A stretch of 64,000 nucleotides of DNA from Deltaproteobacteria bacterium (GTDB lineage: Bacteria > Myxococcota_A > UBA9160 > UBA4427). Position numbers and translations under genes: made by a program. A model generated the notes under the pieces. It saw only the letters and a program-made list of their open reading frames with translations. It was not told the origin of the DNA and ran no database searches. This document shows, piece after piece, positions 28,030-38,253 of the stretch. Each line of letters opens with the position of its first letter. Position 1 is the stretch's first letter. The stretch spans positions 1-64,000 of the forward strand of contig PBFW01000024.1 of the NCBI GenBank assembly GCA_002719955.1, written 5' to 3'.

Positions 28030-28913
28030 GTTCGATCGAGCACGTGGCTTTTCTCTGTCTGGGCGTGATGGGGGCCCCGATGGCCGGTCATCTCGCGCGT
28101 GCGGGACTCGATGTGAAGGTCTACAACCGGACGCGCGCGCGCGCGGATGAATGGGTGGCCGCGCATTCGGACGCTTCCGTCTCGATCGCGGCGACACCTG
28201 CGGAGGCGGCGCGAGGCGCGCAAGTCGTCTTCGCGTGTAGCGGCGCCGATCCCGATCTGCGCGAGATCACCCTCGGCGCCGAGGGTGCTTTCGCGGCGAT
28301 GTCCGCTGGTACGATCTTCGTCGACCACACGACGGCTTCGGCGACGATCGCCCGGGAGCTGGCTTCGGCGGCGAGGGCCGCGGGGATCGGATTTCTCGAT
28401 GCGCCGGTCTCGGGGGGCCAGGCCGGGGCCGAGCAGGGTGCGCTCACGATCATGATCGGTGGCGAAGAGGAGGACTATCTGCGGATTGCGCCTCTGCTCG
28501 ACCACTACGCCAAGAAAACCCTGCTTCTCGGGCCGGTGGGGCACGGCCAGCTCGCGAAGATGGTCAACCAGATCTGCATCGCGGGGGTGATCCAGGGACT
28601 TTCCGAGGGCCTCGATTTCGCACAGCGGGTGGGGCTTGATGCGAAGGCTGTCGTCGAGGTCATTTCGCAGGGTGCCGCGGGTTCTTGGCAGATGGAGAAT
28701 CGGGCGGAGACGATGCTCGAGGGGCGCTTCGATTTCGGATTCGCCGTCGACTGGATGCGCAAGGACCTGGGGATGGCGATCGAGGAGGCCTCGCGAGTGG
28801 GTGCGACGCTACCGATCGCAGAAGAGGTCGATGGACGTTATGCGGAGCTGCAGCGCAGGGGCGGGGGGCGGCTCGATACGTCGAGTCTGATCCTGGCGCT
28901 TCGCGACGAGTAG
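28026..28913 (+). CDS. 3-hydroxyisobutyrate dehydrogenase-family NAD(P)-dependent reductase
   Basis: A 295-residue beta-hydroxyacid dehydrogenase. The N-terminal Rossmann segment reads FLCLGVMGAPMAGHLARAG, the substrate motif is FLDAPVSGGQAGAEQG, and the catalytic Lys is in GQLAKMVNQ. The C-terminal helical domain ends with a normal length. In the first motif the usual FIGLGxMG has Cys for the first Gly of GxGxxG. Members oxidise 3-hydroxyisobutyrate or reduce tartronate semialdehyde or succinic semialdehyde; which applies is unclear. It is translationally coupled to lhr. Confidence 0.85.
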   Translation: MSSIEHVAFLCLGVMGAPMAGHLARAGLDVKVYNRTRARADEWVAAHSDASVSIAATPAEAARGAQVVFACSGADPDLREITLGAEGAFAAMSAGTIFVDHTTASATIARELASAARAAGIGFLDAPVSGGQAGAEQGALTIMIGGEEEDYLRIAPLLDHYAKKTLLLGPVGHGQLAKMVNQICIAGVIQGLSEGLDFAQRVGLDAKAVVEVISQGAAGSWQMENRAETMLEGRFDFGFAVDWMRKDLGMAIEEASRVGATLPIAEEVDGRYAELQRRGGGRLDTSSLILALRDE

Positions 28914-28964
28914 GTCGAACCTGGTCCGATTGGCTGACGAGCGAATCGGACGTCCGCCCGAGAT

Positions 28965-30473
28965 TCAGCGCGACCCCTCGGCGACTTCGATCACGCGGCG
29001 CTCCGCTGGTCTTCCCGGCGTTCGGAAGAGCCAGAGCCGCGCGCGAATGAGATCGCGTTCATCGACGCGGCCGTCGCCATCGAGGTCGTGGTTCTCATCG
29101 TAGGGGCCGTTGCGCGCGGTCAATGTGATCGCTTCGAGGTCACCGCGGCGATCGACGGGATAGATTGCGCCCCAGGACGTATCGACGCGGCCGTCATCGT
29201 CGACGTCCGGATCGCACAAATTTCCCAACCCATCGTCGTTGGTATCTCGTTGGTCCGCGTTGCTGTCGTCGCGGCAATTGTCTTCGGGATCGGGAACGCC
29301 ATCGTGATCCTGGTCGCGCGCATCCTCTTCGAGGACCGATTCTTCGGGGAGCGTGAGGAGGGGATCCCCTACGAAGACGTTCATCCAACCGAGCTGGGGG
29401 ACGCTCTTGAAATGGGCTTCGATCGCCGTGTGGCCGCGCGCGAGTGCGGCGAGTTGTTCGGTGGGGCGAGTGACGCCCGCGAGGCCCGGGTCCGCGAGGT
29501 GTGTCGAAATCGCGCCCGCGCCGCGCGCGAACCAAAGGGTCGTGAGGCGATCGAGAGGTGAGCCCTTCGCGCCGGGTGGGACGGACGCTCCGTCGAGCCG
29601 AATCACGACACCGGGATACGCGAGGGGCTCGATCTCCTGCTTACTCGATCGCGGCGGTGGCTCGGATTGGAGGACGATTCCGGAGGCGCGCTCATTGCTT
29701 CGGGGTGCGGGGCAGCCGTCACAGACGTGATGACCGAAGAGCGGAAGCCGGTCTTCGATCTCATCGAAGAGCGCAGAGGTCGCAACGCTTCGGTCGTTGC
29801 GCGGATTGTCGGAAACGACTCGCCAGAGCGGGGGCGACGCCGACTCGGGGGGCGGAGGACGATCGAGCAGATCCTGGATCGCTCGTGGGGCGGCTCGCCC
29901 CGCATCCGTCGAGTCCGGGGCGGCACTCAGGCGGGCGACCAGGAATCGCAGCGCCGTTCTCGGGAGGTCGCGTCGAAAACGCGCGAAGGAACGCGGATCC
30001 CGGAAAAAGGGATTCTCGGTTCGTGCGAAGGCGGGCGCGCCCTCACCGGTTCGTCCGAGTTGGGCGAGGGCGGCGTCGAGGGCGGCGCTCTGGCATTTCC
30101 TCGGATATTCGGGAGCGGTCGCGTCGCAGGAACCGATGCGAAGGGGGAGGCCGCGCGTCGTGATCAGGATCGTGATCTCCCCGTCCGGGTCGGTGAGCTT
30201 CAGGTGGCGCTCGATCGGCGCTGCGATTTCACGCAGATAGGTCTCGGCGTCGATCTCGATCGCGCGCCGATCCGTCGAGAGCGTAAGTTCGAGAATTCGA
30301 TCCGTGGGGATGTTGCGGGCTTTCGCGTAGGCCTCGGCGATCGCATGCGAGAGGGGGTCGCCGCCGCGGACGAGCAGGAGGATTTCGGGTCGGTCTCCGA
30401 ATCCGCAGCCCGAAGCGAGGGCGGTGAGGAGAATCGGCAGCAGGATTGACGGAAAGAGCCTCTGGCGGCGCAT
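28965..30473 (-). CDS. TIGR03790-type lipoprotein with calcium-binding thrombospondin-3-like repeats
   Basis: The start at 30473 (MRRQRLFPSILL) gives a lipoprotein signal with lipobox ASGC. The N-terminal domain (ILLLVRGGDPLSHAIAEAYA, ITILITTRGLPLRIG) matches the conserved exported family TIGR03790, found in myxobacteria and relatives, of unknown function. From about residue 390 there are aspartate-rich repeats (DQDHDGVPDPEDNCRDDS, DTNDDGLGNLCDPDVDDDG), the calcium-binding thrombospondin type 3 pattern, and an EF-hand-like DLDGDGRVDERDL near the end. It is probably displayed on the cell surface or in the periplasm. It converges with the reductase gene 51 bases away. Confidence 0.8.
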   Translation of the reverse strand: MRRQRLFPSILLPILLTALASGCGFGDRPEILLLVRGGDPLSHAIAEAYAKARNIPTDRILELTLSTDRRAIEIDAETYLREIAAPIERHLKLTDPDGEITILITTRGLPLRIGSCDATAPEYPRKCQSAALDAALAQLGRTGEGAPAFARTENPFFRDPRSFARFRRDLPRTALRFLVARLSAAPDSTDAGRAAPRAIQDLLDRPPPPESASPPLWRVVSDNPRNDRSVATSALFDEIEDRLPLFGHHVCDGCPAPRSNERASGIVLQSEPPPRSSKQEIEPLAYPGVVIRLDGASVPPGAKGSPLDRLTTLWFARGAGAISTHLADPGLAGVTRPTEQLAALARGHTAIEAHFKSVPQLGWMNVFVGDPLLTLPEESVLEEDARDQDHDGVPDPEDNCRDDSNADQRDTNDDGLGNLCDPDVDDDGRVDTSWGAIYPVDRRGDLEAITLTARNGPYDENHDLDGDGRVDERDLIRARLWLFRTPGRPAERRVIEVAEGSR

Positions 30474-30651
30474 CGCGAAGCGAATCCAAAGCAAAAGGGG
30501 CGGGGGCCTCGGAGTCTACCACTGCTCGACGGGAGCAGTCAGGCTAGACTCGCGCGCGAATCGAGCGCGGCTTCGACGTTGCGTGTCATGACCGATCCCG
30601 ACGGCACATTCGCGTGTGGTCGCGATGGATCGATCTGGGGGAAATCGAGCG

Positions 30652-32325
30652 TTGGCTCATGAATTCGTCTACACCATGAACGACCTGCGCAAGGTGATCG
30701 GAGATCGCACGATCCTCGATGGGATCACGTTGTCGTTCCTGCCCGGCGCCAAGATCGGCGTGCTCGGAGCGAACGGTGCGGGCAAGAGCACCCTGCTTCG
30801 GATCATGGCCGGGATCGACGACGACGTGTTGGGCGAGGCCAGGCCCGCCAAGGGATTGCGAGTCGGCTATCTGCCCCAGGAGCCCGCGCTCGATGAGAGC
30901 AAGGACGTCCTCGGAAACGTGGAGGAGGGCGTCGGTGAGATTCGCGCGCTGCTCGACGAATTCAACGAGCTCTCGGCGAAATTTGCCGAGCCGATGGATG
31001 ATGACGAGATGAATGCGCTGCTCGAGAAGCAGGGCAATCTTCAGGACAAGATCGACGCGGCGGATGCGTGGGAGATCGATCGCGTCCTCGACGTCGCGAT
31101 GGAGGCCCTCCGTTGTCCACCGGGGGATGCTGACGTTTCAAAATTGTCAGGCGGTGAGAAACGCAGGGTCGCGCTCTGTCGCCTGCTGCTCTCCAAGCCC
31201 GATATGTTGCTCCTCGACGAGCCGACCAACCACCTCGACGCCGAGAGCGTCGCGTGGCTCGAGCGATTCCTGCAGGAGTATCCGGGAACCGTCGTCGCGA
31301 TTACCCATGATCGCTATTTCCTCGACAACGTCGCGGGCTGGATCCTTGAACTCGATCGCGGCAAGGGGATTCCCTGGGAGGGCAACTACTCTTCCTGGCT
31401 CGAGCAGAAGAACAAGCGACTCGAGGTCGAGGAGAAGCAAGCCGGTGCTCGTGCGCGCACGCTGTCGCGCGAGCTCGAGTGGATCAAGATGAGTCCGCGC
31501 GCCCGGCAGGCCAAGGGCAAGGCGCGTATCAACGCTTTCGAGGAGCTCGTCAAGAAGGGGGGTGAGCGCGCCCCGGAAAAGGTCGAGATTGCGATCCCCG
31601 TTCCCAAGCGTTTGGGGGACGTCGTCGTCGACGCCGAAGCGATTTCGAAGGCCTTCGGTGGCAAGCTGCTCTTCGGCGACCTCTCGTTCAAATTGCCGCC
31701 GGGGGGAATCGTGGGGATCATCGGCGCGAATGGAGCGGGCAAGACGACACTCTTCAACATGATCTCCGGTGTGGAGTCATGCGACTCGGGCGAACTCCGC
31801 CTCGGTGAGACCGTCGCGCTTTCCTACGTCGATCAGGAGAGGCGCGACCTCGATCCCGAGAAGACCGTCTGGGAAGTGATTTCGGGGGGTGACGAGAAGA
31901 TCATGATCGGGAATCGCGAGATGCCGTCGCGGGCCTGGGTCTCTTCGTTCAACTTCAAGGGTCCGGATCAGCAGAAGCTGGTCGGCTCGCTCTCGGGCGG
32001 CGAGCGCAATCGGGTCAATCTGGCGCTCCTCCTGCGGACGGGCGGGAACGTGCTTCTGCTCGATGAGCCGACCAATGATCTGGACGTGGATACGCTGCGT
32101 GCACTCGAGGACGCGTTGGTCGACTTTCCGGGTTGTGCCGTGGTGATCTCCCATGATCGCTGGTTCCTCGATCGCATCGCGACCCACATCCTGGCCTTCG
32201 AGGGTGATTCCCACGTGGAGTGGTTCGAGGGCAACTACGAGGACTACGAGAAGGACCGCAAGAAGCGCATGGGCGCGGACGCGGACCAGCCGCATCGGAT
32301 CAAGTACCGCAGGATCGACGCCTGA
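30652..32325 (+). CDS. ettA: Energy-dependent translational throttle protein EttA (ABC-F)
   Basis: The product has two ABC ATPase domains without membrane segments. The first has GANGAGKST, the ABC-F-specific arm, LSGGEKRR and [13 protein letters not shown]; the second has [17 protein letters not shown] and [13 protein letters not shown]. The linker carries the EttA-type [23 protein letters not shown]. EttA binds the ribosomal E site and gates early elongation according to ATP/ADP. The start is set at the TTG at 30652 (then [11 protein letters not shown]), which aligns with E. coli EttA; a GTG at 30616 and an ATG at 30625 are in-frame alternatives. Confidence 0.93.
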   Translation: MAHEFVYTMNDLRKVIGDRTILDGITLSFLPGAKIGVLGANGAGKSTLLRIMAGIDDDVLGEARPAKGLRVGYLPQEPALDESKDVLGNVEEGVGEIRALLDEFNELSAKFAEPMDDDEMNALLEKQGNLQDKIDAADAWEIDRVLDVAMEALRCPPGDADVSKLSGGEKRRVALCRLLLSKPDMLLLDEPTNHLDAESVAWLERFLQEYPGTVVAITHDRYFLDNVAGWILELDRGKGIPWEGNYSSWLEQKNKRLEVEEKQAGARARTLSRELEWIKMSPRARQAKGKARINAFEELVKKGGERAPEKVEIAIPVPKRLGDVVVDAEAISKAFGGKLLFGDLSFKLPPGGIVGIIGANGAGKTTLFNMISGVESCDSGELRLGETVALSYVDQERRDLDPEKTVWEVISGGDEKIMIGNREMPSRAWVSSFNFKGPDQQKLVGSLSGGERNRVNLALLLRTGGNVLLLDEPTNDLDVDTLRALEDALVDFPGCAVVISHDRWFLDRIATHILAFEGDSHVEWFEGNYEDYEKDRKKRMGADADQPHRIKYRRIDA

Positions 32326-32542
32326 TCTCGCGCTCCTGCGATCGGCGGCCACGAGGTGAATGCGCCGAATCGGGTTTCCGTTCTTTGGGCCGCTCGTTCT
32401 CGAACTCAGCTCCCCCCCGCGGAATAACTGAGGGTGGATCAGGGATTGGGAGTACAATGAAGAGGAAGGGCGGTGCCACCCCTTCAGGGCCCAGGCTGGA
32501 CCATCGCGGGGATCGCCGCCCATCGCATGGAGGCCCCCGACC

Positions 32543-33199
32543 ATGTCCGGCCCGACGACCCACCCCGCCCCAACGGCCCACCTGAAGACCGTCCCCACGC
32601 GGCCCGCTGCGAAGCGCGGCGAGTTCCCCGGCCTCTTTTCCGGAAAGCGGGCCGCTACGCGTCATCGCCTGATGGATGCCTGCGGCGCGATCATCGTGCG
32701 CGACGGATTCGAAGCCGTATCGATGACATCCGTCGCTGAAGAGGCGGGCATCACGAGACAGTCCGTGTATCGGTATTTCCCGAACGCTCGCGAGGTCGTT
32801 CGGGCGACCCTGACGCGCGGCGGCCGTGAGCTCCTCGAAGGACAGCTGCTCGTCTTCAACGAAGAGGGTGATCCACGGGAGTTGTTGGTCGAGGCGATCA
32901 TGGCGGCGCTTCACCTGGTCGAGAACAACGCGCTGCTTCGGACCGCCTGGGCATCGCGCGATTATCCCCAGGCGATGTTGCGATCGACCTTCGACCCCGC
33001 CTTCGCGTCGCTCGCGCTCGAGGGTCTCCGCCCGATCGCATTGCGGCTCGGCTGGAGCGACCGCGAGACCCGAGAAGCCCACGAGGTGATCGCCCGGACG
33101 GTCATGTCCTTCCTGACGATCCCGCCCTCGGAGTTGCTTTCGCCGGCCGAGCTCCGGGACGCGCTGCGCCGACGCTTCCTGCCCGCCCTCGGTGTCTGA
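32543..33199 (+). CDS. TetR-family transcriptional regulator
   Basis: A 218-residue protein with a TetR N-terminal domain (about residues 35-85): ATRHRLMDACGAIIVRDGF, then MTSVAEEAGITRQSVYRYF, a helix-turn-helix signature. The C-terminal ligand domain is all-helical and not recognisable as to ligand. It precedes the SDR and sugar-isomerase genes on the same strand and may control them; no operator could be identified. Confidence 0.88.
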   Translation: MSGPTTHPAPTAHLKTVPTRPAAKRGEFPGLFSGKRAATRHRLMDACGAIIVRDGFEAVSMTSVAEEAGITRQSVYRYFPNAREVVRATLTRGGRELLEGQLLVFNEEGDPRELLVEAIMAALHLVENNALLRTAWASRDYPQAMLRSTFDPAFASLALEGLRPIALRLGWSDRETREAHEVIARTVMSFLTIPPSELLSPAELRDALRRRFLPALGV

Positions 33200-33390
33200 A
33201 TTCGGGTCGAGTCCGAAATCCAGCGCAGAGGCGATGGACGGATCGCGTTCGGATGGGCCCGCGAGCTGCCCTCCGCGTGCGTCGACGCACGGGCAGAACT
33301 GCGCGAAGCTCCCCTTTCTAAAACAGGCGCGCCCATGGAGAGCCTCGCGGATCGCGGGTGTGTCCGCGCGCGCGGAAAAGAAAGAGTGAC

Positions 33391-34170
33391 GTGATTCTCA
33401 AGGATAAGGTCGTTATCGTTTCCGGCATCGGTCCGGGATTGGGACAGGAGCTCGCGATCAATGCGGGCACGCAGGGCGCCAAAGTAGTCCTCGCAGCGCG
33501 CACCCAGTCCTTTCTCGAGGAGGTCGAGATCGAGGTGCGAAAAACGGGCGCCGAGACCCTCGTCGTGGCAACCGACATCACGAATCCCGAACAGTGTCAG
33601 AATCTGGTTGATCAGAGCGTCGCTCGATTCGGGCGAATCGACGCGTTGATCAATAGCGCCTATAGCGGGGGCACTTTCTGCAGCTTCGAGGAGGCGGATC
33701 TCGACGATTGGCGAAAGACGATGGAGGTGAACCTCTTCGGTTCGCTCGGCTTGACCCAGCTCGTCGTTCCCCAGATGAAGAAGCAGGGCAAGGGGGCGAT
33801 CGTCATGATCAATACTCTGGTCGAGCGAAAGCCGCTCCTGATGCAGGCGGCCTACGCCTCTTCGAAGGGGGCGCTCAGTGTGGCTACACGCATGTTGGCC
33901 AAGGAGCTCGGCCCGCACGGTATTCGCGTCAACTCGGTCGCGATGGGTTGGATGTGGGGCCCCCCGGTCGAAGGATTCATCAAGGGCACGGCGCAGCAGA
34001 CCGGGGTGAGCGAGGCGGAGGTGATCGCTGGGATCACGAAGGATATTCCGATCGGGGTCATCCCCGATGACTCGGATTGCGCCAACGCAGCACTCTTCTT
34101 CGCGTCGGATCTCTCTGCGGTCGTGACGGGCGCCAACCTCAACTGTAATGGCGGCGAGTTCATGGCCTGA
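33391..34170 (+). CDS. Short-chain dehydrogenase/reductase
   Basis: The GTG start at 33391 is preceded by purine-rich AAAGAAAGAG. The 259-residue product has a modified SDR nucleotide loop (SGIGPGLGQELA), the segment INSAYSGG in place of NNAG, and the active-site YASSK. The residue 13 positions before Tyr is Thr (in VMINTLVERK), where Ser is usual. C-terminal GGEFMA fits the family. Its substrate is unknown. It is followed 72 bases later by the AhpD-like gene. Confidence 0.82.
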   Translation: MILKDKVVIVSGIGPGLGQELAINAGTQGAKVVLAARTQSFLEEVEIEVRKTGAETLVVATDITNPEQCQNLVDQSVARFGRIDALINSAYSGGTFCSFEEADLDDWRKTMEVNLFGSLGLTQLVVPQMKKQGKGAIVMINTLVERKPLLMQAAYASSKGALSVATRMLAKELGPHGIRVNSVAMGWMWGPPVEGFIKGTAQQTGVSEAEVIAGITKDIPIGVIPDDSDCANAALFFASDLSAVVTGANLNCNGGEFMA

Positions 34171-34242
34171 CGGACTGGGATGGACCGCGGTCGGCCGATC
34201 GGACTTGTGCGGAAGCGATTTCTCGCATCGGGGAGGGAATGA

Positions 34243-34833
34243 ATGTCCAGGGTGGAACCGCTCGCGAGGGAAGATCTCGCTGAATTCGAGGAGTTCTTCA
34301 AAATCATCGAAGAGACGGTGGGTTTCGTACCGAATAGCATGTTGACCCTGGGGCGATCGCCTGAAATTCTGCGCGCCTTTTCCGGCCTCTCGGGCGCCGT
34401 CCTCATGGCTCCGGGGATTCCGAGGGAACTCAAACAGTTGATCGCGCTCGTCGCGAGTCAGTCCGCGGGTTGCCGCTATTGCCAGGCGCACACGGCCCAT
34501 GGCGCCGAGAATGTAGGCGTCGAGGGCGACAAGATCACGGCGGCCTTCGAGTTCGAGACGAGCCCACTCTTCGAGGAGCGGGAGCGCGCCATCCTGCGCA
34601 TCGCACGCGACGCGGCCTGCGTGCCGAATCGGACGACCGACGTGCAATTCGAGGCGCTTTCGTCTTTCTATAGCGAGCAGGAGATCGTGGAGCTCGTCGC
34701 CGTGATTTCGATGTTCGGCTTCCTGAATCGTTGGAACGACACGATGGCGACCGAACTCGAGGCCGGTCCCCTGGCCTTCGCTGGACGCCAGCTCGGGCCG
34801 GTGGGTTGGGAGCCCGGTCGACACTCCGGCTAG
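34243..34833 (+). CDS. AhpD-like/carboxymuconolactone decarboxylase-family protein
   Basis: A 196-residue all-helical protein with the redox motif CRYCQAH (CxxC and a nearby His) in the segment LVASQSAGCRYCQAHTAHG, the AhpD-like peroxidase signature. The N-terminal half (IIEETVGFVPNSMLTLGRSP) is also typical of the peroxidase-related subgroup. A role in removing peroxides or in an oxidative degradation step is an inference from family. It lies between the SDR and the sugar isomerase genes on the same strand. Confidence 0.85.
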   Translation: MSRVEPLAREDLAEFEEFFKIIEETVGFVPNSMLTLGRSPEILRAFSGLSGAVLMAPGIPRELKQLIALVASQSAGCRYCQAHTAHGAENVGVEGDKITAAFEFETSPLFEERERAILRIARDAACVPNRTTDVQFEALSSFYSEQEIVELVAVISMFGFLNRWNDTMATELEAGPLAFAGRQLGPVGWEPGRHSG

Positions 34834-34887
34834 CGCCGCACGCAGGGAGCCGTGTGGAGCGCCACGCGTGCCGGGGGAAGGGTAGGC

Positions 34888-36129
34888 ATGAGCAAAGTGG
34901 ACTTCGAGCCAAAGCACATGAAGGTCGGCGTTCTGACCGCGGCGCTCCAGGAATTGACGCCACGCGATCGCCGTGATCCCGATCCCGATCTCGCCGTCGA
35001 GGAATGGCTCGCCTTTGCTGCGGAGGTCGGCGCAGACGTGCTTCAGCTTTCCGCTGCGTTTCACCCGGACGAGGCGGACATCCCACCAGAAGCCATGCTC
35101 GATCCTGTCGCGAATACCCTGGATCTGCGCGAGCGCTTCGATCCCGATCGAGCGAGTCGGGTGCTTGCAGCCGTGAAACAGACAGGCGTCGAGATCGCCG
35201 ACGTCGCGTTCTTCGACAATATGCTCCATGGCGACGCGTCGGTGCGGCGGAAGAAGATGGATTTCATGCTTCGGGTCTTCGACGCGGCGGTCCTTTTGGG
35301 ATGCCCCGCCATTTGTGGCTTCGTTGGGAAGAATGCGGATCGCACGATCGAGGAGAACCTGGTCGACTTCGAAGACGCCTTTGTTCCGCTGCTCCAGGAG
35401 GCGAAGGCGCGCGGCCTCGTGTATCGGGTCGAACAATGTCCGATGCCCGGGTGGACGACCGACGATTCCTTCTACAATAATATCGCTTACACGCCCGCAT
35501 CCTGGATCGCACTCCACCGGATCTGCGATCGCCATGGCGTCGGCGATCAGTTCAGAATCCACTACGACCCCTCGCATGCGATTCTGATGGGCCAGGATAC
35601 CCGCTCGATTTTTCAATACCTGAAGGACGAGGGGTGCGCCTTCTTGATCGACGGTTTCCATGTCAAGGGGCAGGTCATCGATCCAAAGGGTCTGTCGGGC
35701 TGGGGGTATGGTGGGCAGACGATGGGGCGTGGTGATCATGTCGAGGGCAGGCCCTCCGAGAATCCTGCCGATCTGGGCAATGCCTGGAAGAAGCAGACGA
35801 CGATCTGCGAGCACGAGCTTCCGGGCACTGCGCGCCACGATCCGCTTGCCTATCTCACGAATCGCAGCGTCGATTGGTTAGATCATCAACTCGCAGCCCG
35901 CGAATTACTCGAGATCGAGTTCGAGAGCGCCCCGCTCATAGTCGAGCACGAGTATGGTCCCGCTCGCGCCCAGGACAAGGATCTGCTCTCACCGATTCTG
36001 AAGGGTTCGATCGAGTTTACGCGAAAGATCGACGAAGCGGCCGCAGCGATGTATTCGCTCCAGCACGAGGTTCTTCCATCCCAGGGAATCCCGATCCAGG
36101 GTGTCGGCCGCCAGCCCTACCGGAGTTAG
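34888..36129 (+). CDS. Xylose-isomerase-like sugar isomerase/epimerase
   Basis: The start at 34888 is preceded by GGGGAAGGG. The 413-residue TIM-barrel protein has metal-ligand candidates Glu in [10 protein letters not shown], Asp and His in [14 protein letters not shown], His in IDGFHVKG, and Glu in VEHEYGP. Members of this family isomerise or epimerise sugars or act as inosose dehydratases. The next gene is a Gfo/Idh/MocA oxidoreductase 6 bases away, so both probably act on one carbohydrate or cyclitol substrate. Confidence 0.82.
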   Translation: MSKVDFEPKHMKVGVLTAALQELTPRDRRDPDPDLAVEEWLAFAAEVGADVLQLSAAFHPDEADIPPEAMLDPVANTLDLRERFDPDRASRVLAAVKQTGVEIADVAFFDNMLHGDASVRRKKMDFMLRVFDAAVLLGCPAICGFVGKNADRTIEENLVDFEDAFVPLLQEAKARGLVYRVEQCPMPGWTTDDSFYNNIAYTPASWIALHRICDRHGVGDQFRIHYDPSHAILMGQDTRSIFQYLKDEGCAFLIDGFHVKGQVIDPKGLSGWGYGGQTMGRGDHVEGRPSENPADLGNAWKKQTTICEHELPGTARHDPLAYLTNRSVDWLDHQLAARELLEIEFESAPLIVEHEYGPARAQDKDLLSPILKGSIEFTRKIDEAAAAMYSLQHEVLPSQGIPIQGVGRQPYRS

Positions 36130-36135
36130 TTCGAG

Positions 36136-37248
36136 ATGACCAAGTTGAATGTGGCGATGATCGGCTATCAGTTCATGGGGCGCGCGCATAGCAACGCATG
36201 GCGTCAGGTCCGAGCCTTCTTCGACTCGCCCATCCATCCTGTGATGAAGGTCGTATGCGGCCGATCGGCTGAGGGGGCAGCACGGGCGGCGGAACGGCTC
36301 GGTTGGGAGGAGAGCTCGACGGCCTGGAGGGAGGTCGTCGAACGGGACGATATCGATGTGATCGACATCTGCACGCCGGGAGATCTGCACGCGGAGATCG
36401 CGATCGCGGCGGCGGAGGCCGGAAAGGTCGTGTTCTGCGAGAAGCCACTCGCGAATACGGTCGCGCAAGCGGAGAGCATGCTGGAAGCCGTACGACGCGC
36501 GGGCGTGATCCACATGCTCTGCCACAACTATCGCCGCGCACCGGCTCTCGCGCTGGCGAAGCGCATGATCGATGCCGGTGAGATCGGTGAGATCCGGCAT
36601 TTTCGGGGGGTCTACCTGCAGGATTGGATCGTCGACCCCGAGTCTCCTCGAGTCTGGAGACTCGAAAGGGCCAGATCCGGAAGTGGTGCGCTCGGGGATA
36701 TCGCGTCCCATTCGCTCGACCTTGCGCGCCATCTGGTCGGGGAGATCTCCGAGGTTTCGGGGTTGCTCGAGACCTTTGTCGAGGAACGCCCCCTCGAGGA
36801 TGGCCAGGGTCGTGGAATCGTCGACGTGGATGATGCCGCGATGGCGATCATACGCTTCGAGGGCGGTGCGATCGGGACGATCGAAGGGTCGCGATTCTGC
36901 CCCGGCCGCAAGAATCATAATCGCTTTGAGATCAACGGCGCCCTGGGCAGCCTCGCCTGGGATCTCGAGCGAATGAACGAGCTCGAGGTCTATGTGGAGG
37001 CCGGACCGGAAAGCGGGTTTCGCACGATCCTCGCCACCGACGAGGCTCATCCCTACGTCGAAGCGTGGTGGCCACCCGGGCATATTCTCGGCTACGAGCA
37101 CACATTCACCCACACGGTCTATGACCTGCTTCGGGCGATCGGAGCGGGCGTCGTGCCAGAGCCCAATTTCGAAGATGGCGTTCGGAACCAGCGTGTCCTC
37201 GACGCGATCGAGCGGTCGAGTGCGACCCGACGATGGGAGAAGGTCTGA
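36136..37248 (+). CDS. Gfo/Idh/MocA family oxidoreductase
   Basis: A 370-residue NAD(P)-dependent enzyme with an N-terminal Rossmann fold ([18 protein letters not shown]) and the family motif [14 protein letters not shown], whose Lys-Pro pair contacts nucleotide and substrate. The C-terminal alpha-beta domain has the pattern [17 protein letters not shown]. Members oxidise sugars or inositols. It sits between the isomerase and the ThuA-like gene with spacings of 6 and 1 bases, which strongly suggests one operon. Confidence 0.88.
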   Translation: MTKLNVAMIGYQFMGRAHSNAWRQVRAFFDSPIHPVMKVVCGRSAEGAARAAERLGWEESSTAWREVVERDDIDVIDICTPGDLHAEIAIAAAEAGKVVFCEKPLANTVAQAESMLEAVRRAGVIHMLCHNYRRAPALALAKRMIDAGEIGEIRHFRGVYLQDWIVDPESPRVWRLERARSGSGALGDIASHSLDLARHLVGEISEVSGLLETFVEERPLEDGQGRGIVDVDDAAMAIIRFEGGAIGTIEGSRFCPGRKNHNRFEINGALGSLAWDLERMNELEVYVEAGPESGFRTILATDEAHPYVEAWWPPGHILGYEHTFTHTVYDLLRAIGAGVVPEPNFEDGVRNQRVLDAIERSSATRRWEKV

Positions 37249-37249
37249 T

Positions 37250-38128
37250 ATGCGAGTCCGGGTCAAGCTCTTATCCGCGTTGGGAATCCTGCTGGGCGTG
37301 CTCACGCTGGTGGGATGCGACACGCTGCGCGTGTTCTTTCCCTCCGCCCATCACGATGAGACCGCGCCGGTGATTCCGAAAGATCTCGCGCGACCGGCAC
37401 TGCTCGTTTTCAGCAAGACCAATGGTTTTCGCCATGCCGAAGCGATCGAGGCCGGACTTCCGGCCTTTGAGGCCATCGCGGCCAAGAGGGGCTGGAGTGT
37501 CTTTGCGACGGAGAACGGTGCGATCCATGGCCCCGAGCTCCTATCTCGTTTCGATGCGGTGATCTGGTTCAACGTGAGCGGAGACGTCCTCGCCGATGAT
37601 CAACGTGAGGCGCTCCTCGATTGGATCCGCGTGGGTGGGGGGTTCTTTGGGATCCACGGCACGGGAGGGGACTCGAACTATGCCTGGGATGCGCATCGTG
37701 ATCTCCTCGTCGGAGCGCAATTCATCGGCCACCCGATGGGCCCGCAATTCCAGGAGGGGACGATCCGCATCGAGGCGGTCGACCATCCGGTGGTGCGCCA
37801 TCTCGGACAGACCTGGTCGCGGGTCGAGGAATGGTATTCCTTCGACGAGAGCCCACGCGGGCCGGGCGTACAGATCCTGGCAACCCTCGACGAGTCGACC
37901 TATCAGCCGCGCATGAAGATCGCGATCATCGACCGCGACCTACGCATGGGAGACGATCATCCGATCATCTGGACTCATTGCATCGGGCGTGGTCGCGCGA
38001 TCTTTTCTGCGCTTGGACATCAGGGGGCTTCCTACTCGGAAAGCCGACACCTGACCTTCCTCGAAGAAGCGGTGGCTTGGGTGATGTCGACACCGTCGGC
38101 GGGCTGTCGGATTCCGGATTCCGGCTGA
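37250..38128 (+). CDS. ThuA-like domain lipoprotein
   Basis: The start at 37250 has GGGAGAAGG upstream. The 292-residue product has a lipoprotein signal ending in TLVGC and then a ThuA-like glutamine-amidotransferase-type fold: LLVFSKTNGFRHAEAIEAG, GGGFFGIHGTGGDS, HPVVRHLG and WTHCIGRGRAIFSALGHQ. ThuA-like proteins are linked to sugar use, often together with Gfo/Idh/MocA oxidoreductases as here. It is probably exported and lipid-anchored. Confidence 0.85.
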   Translation: MRVRVKLLSALGILLGVLTLVGCDTLRVFFPSAHHDETAPVIPKDLARPALLVFSKTNGFRHAEAIEAGLPAFEAIAAKRGWSVFATENGAIHGPELLSRFDAVIWFNVSGDVLADDQREALLDWIRVGGGFFGIHGTGGDSNYAWDAHRDLLVGAQFIGHPMGPQFQEGTIRIEAVDHPVVRHLGQTWSRVEEWYSFDESPRGPGVQILATLDESTYQPRMKIAIIDRDLRMGDDHPIIWTHCIGRGRAIFSALGHQGASYSESRHLTFLEEAVAWVMSTPSAGCRIPDSG

Positions 38129-38253
38129 GGGTCGGATGATCCGTGCAGGCGCGCGCCCGGGCGATTTTGCTCGAGGGCGCCCTCAGGATCCCGTCGTGCA
38201 CGATTGGCTGGCCGAGGCGGGATCGATCGTGCGCATCGGCGCGACGGTTTCGA

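Noticed and set aside
32962..35838. Long minus-strand frame (958 codons) across TetR, SDR, AhpD and isomerase genes
   Set aside because: It spans four well-supported plus-strand genes and has no recognisable domains.
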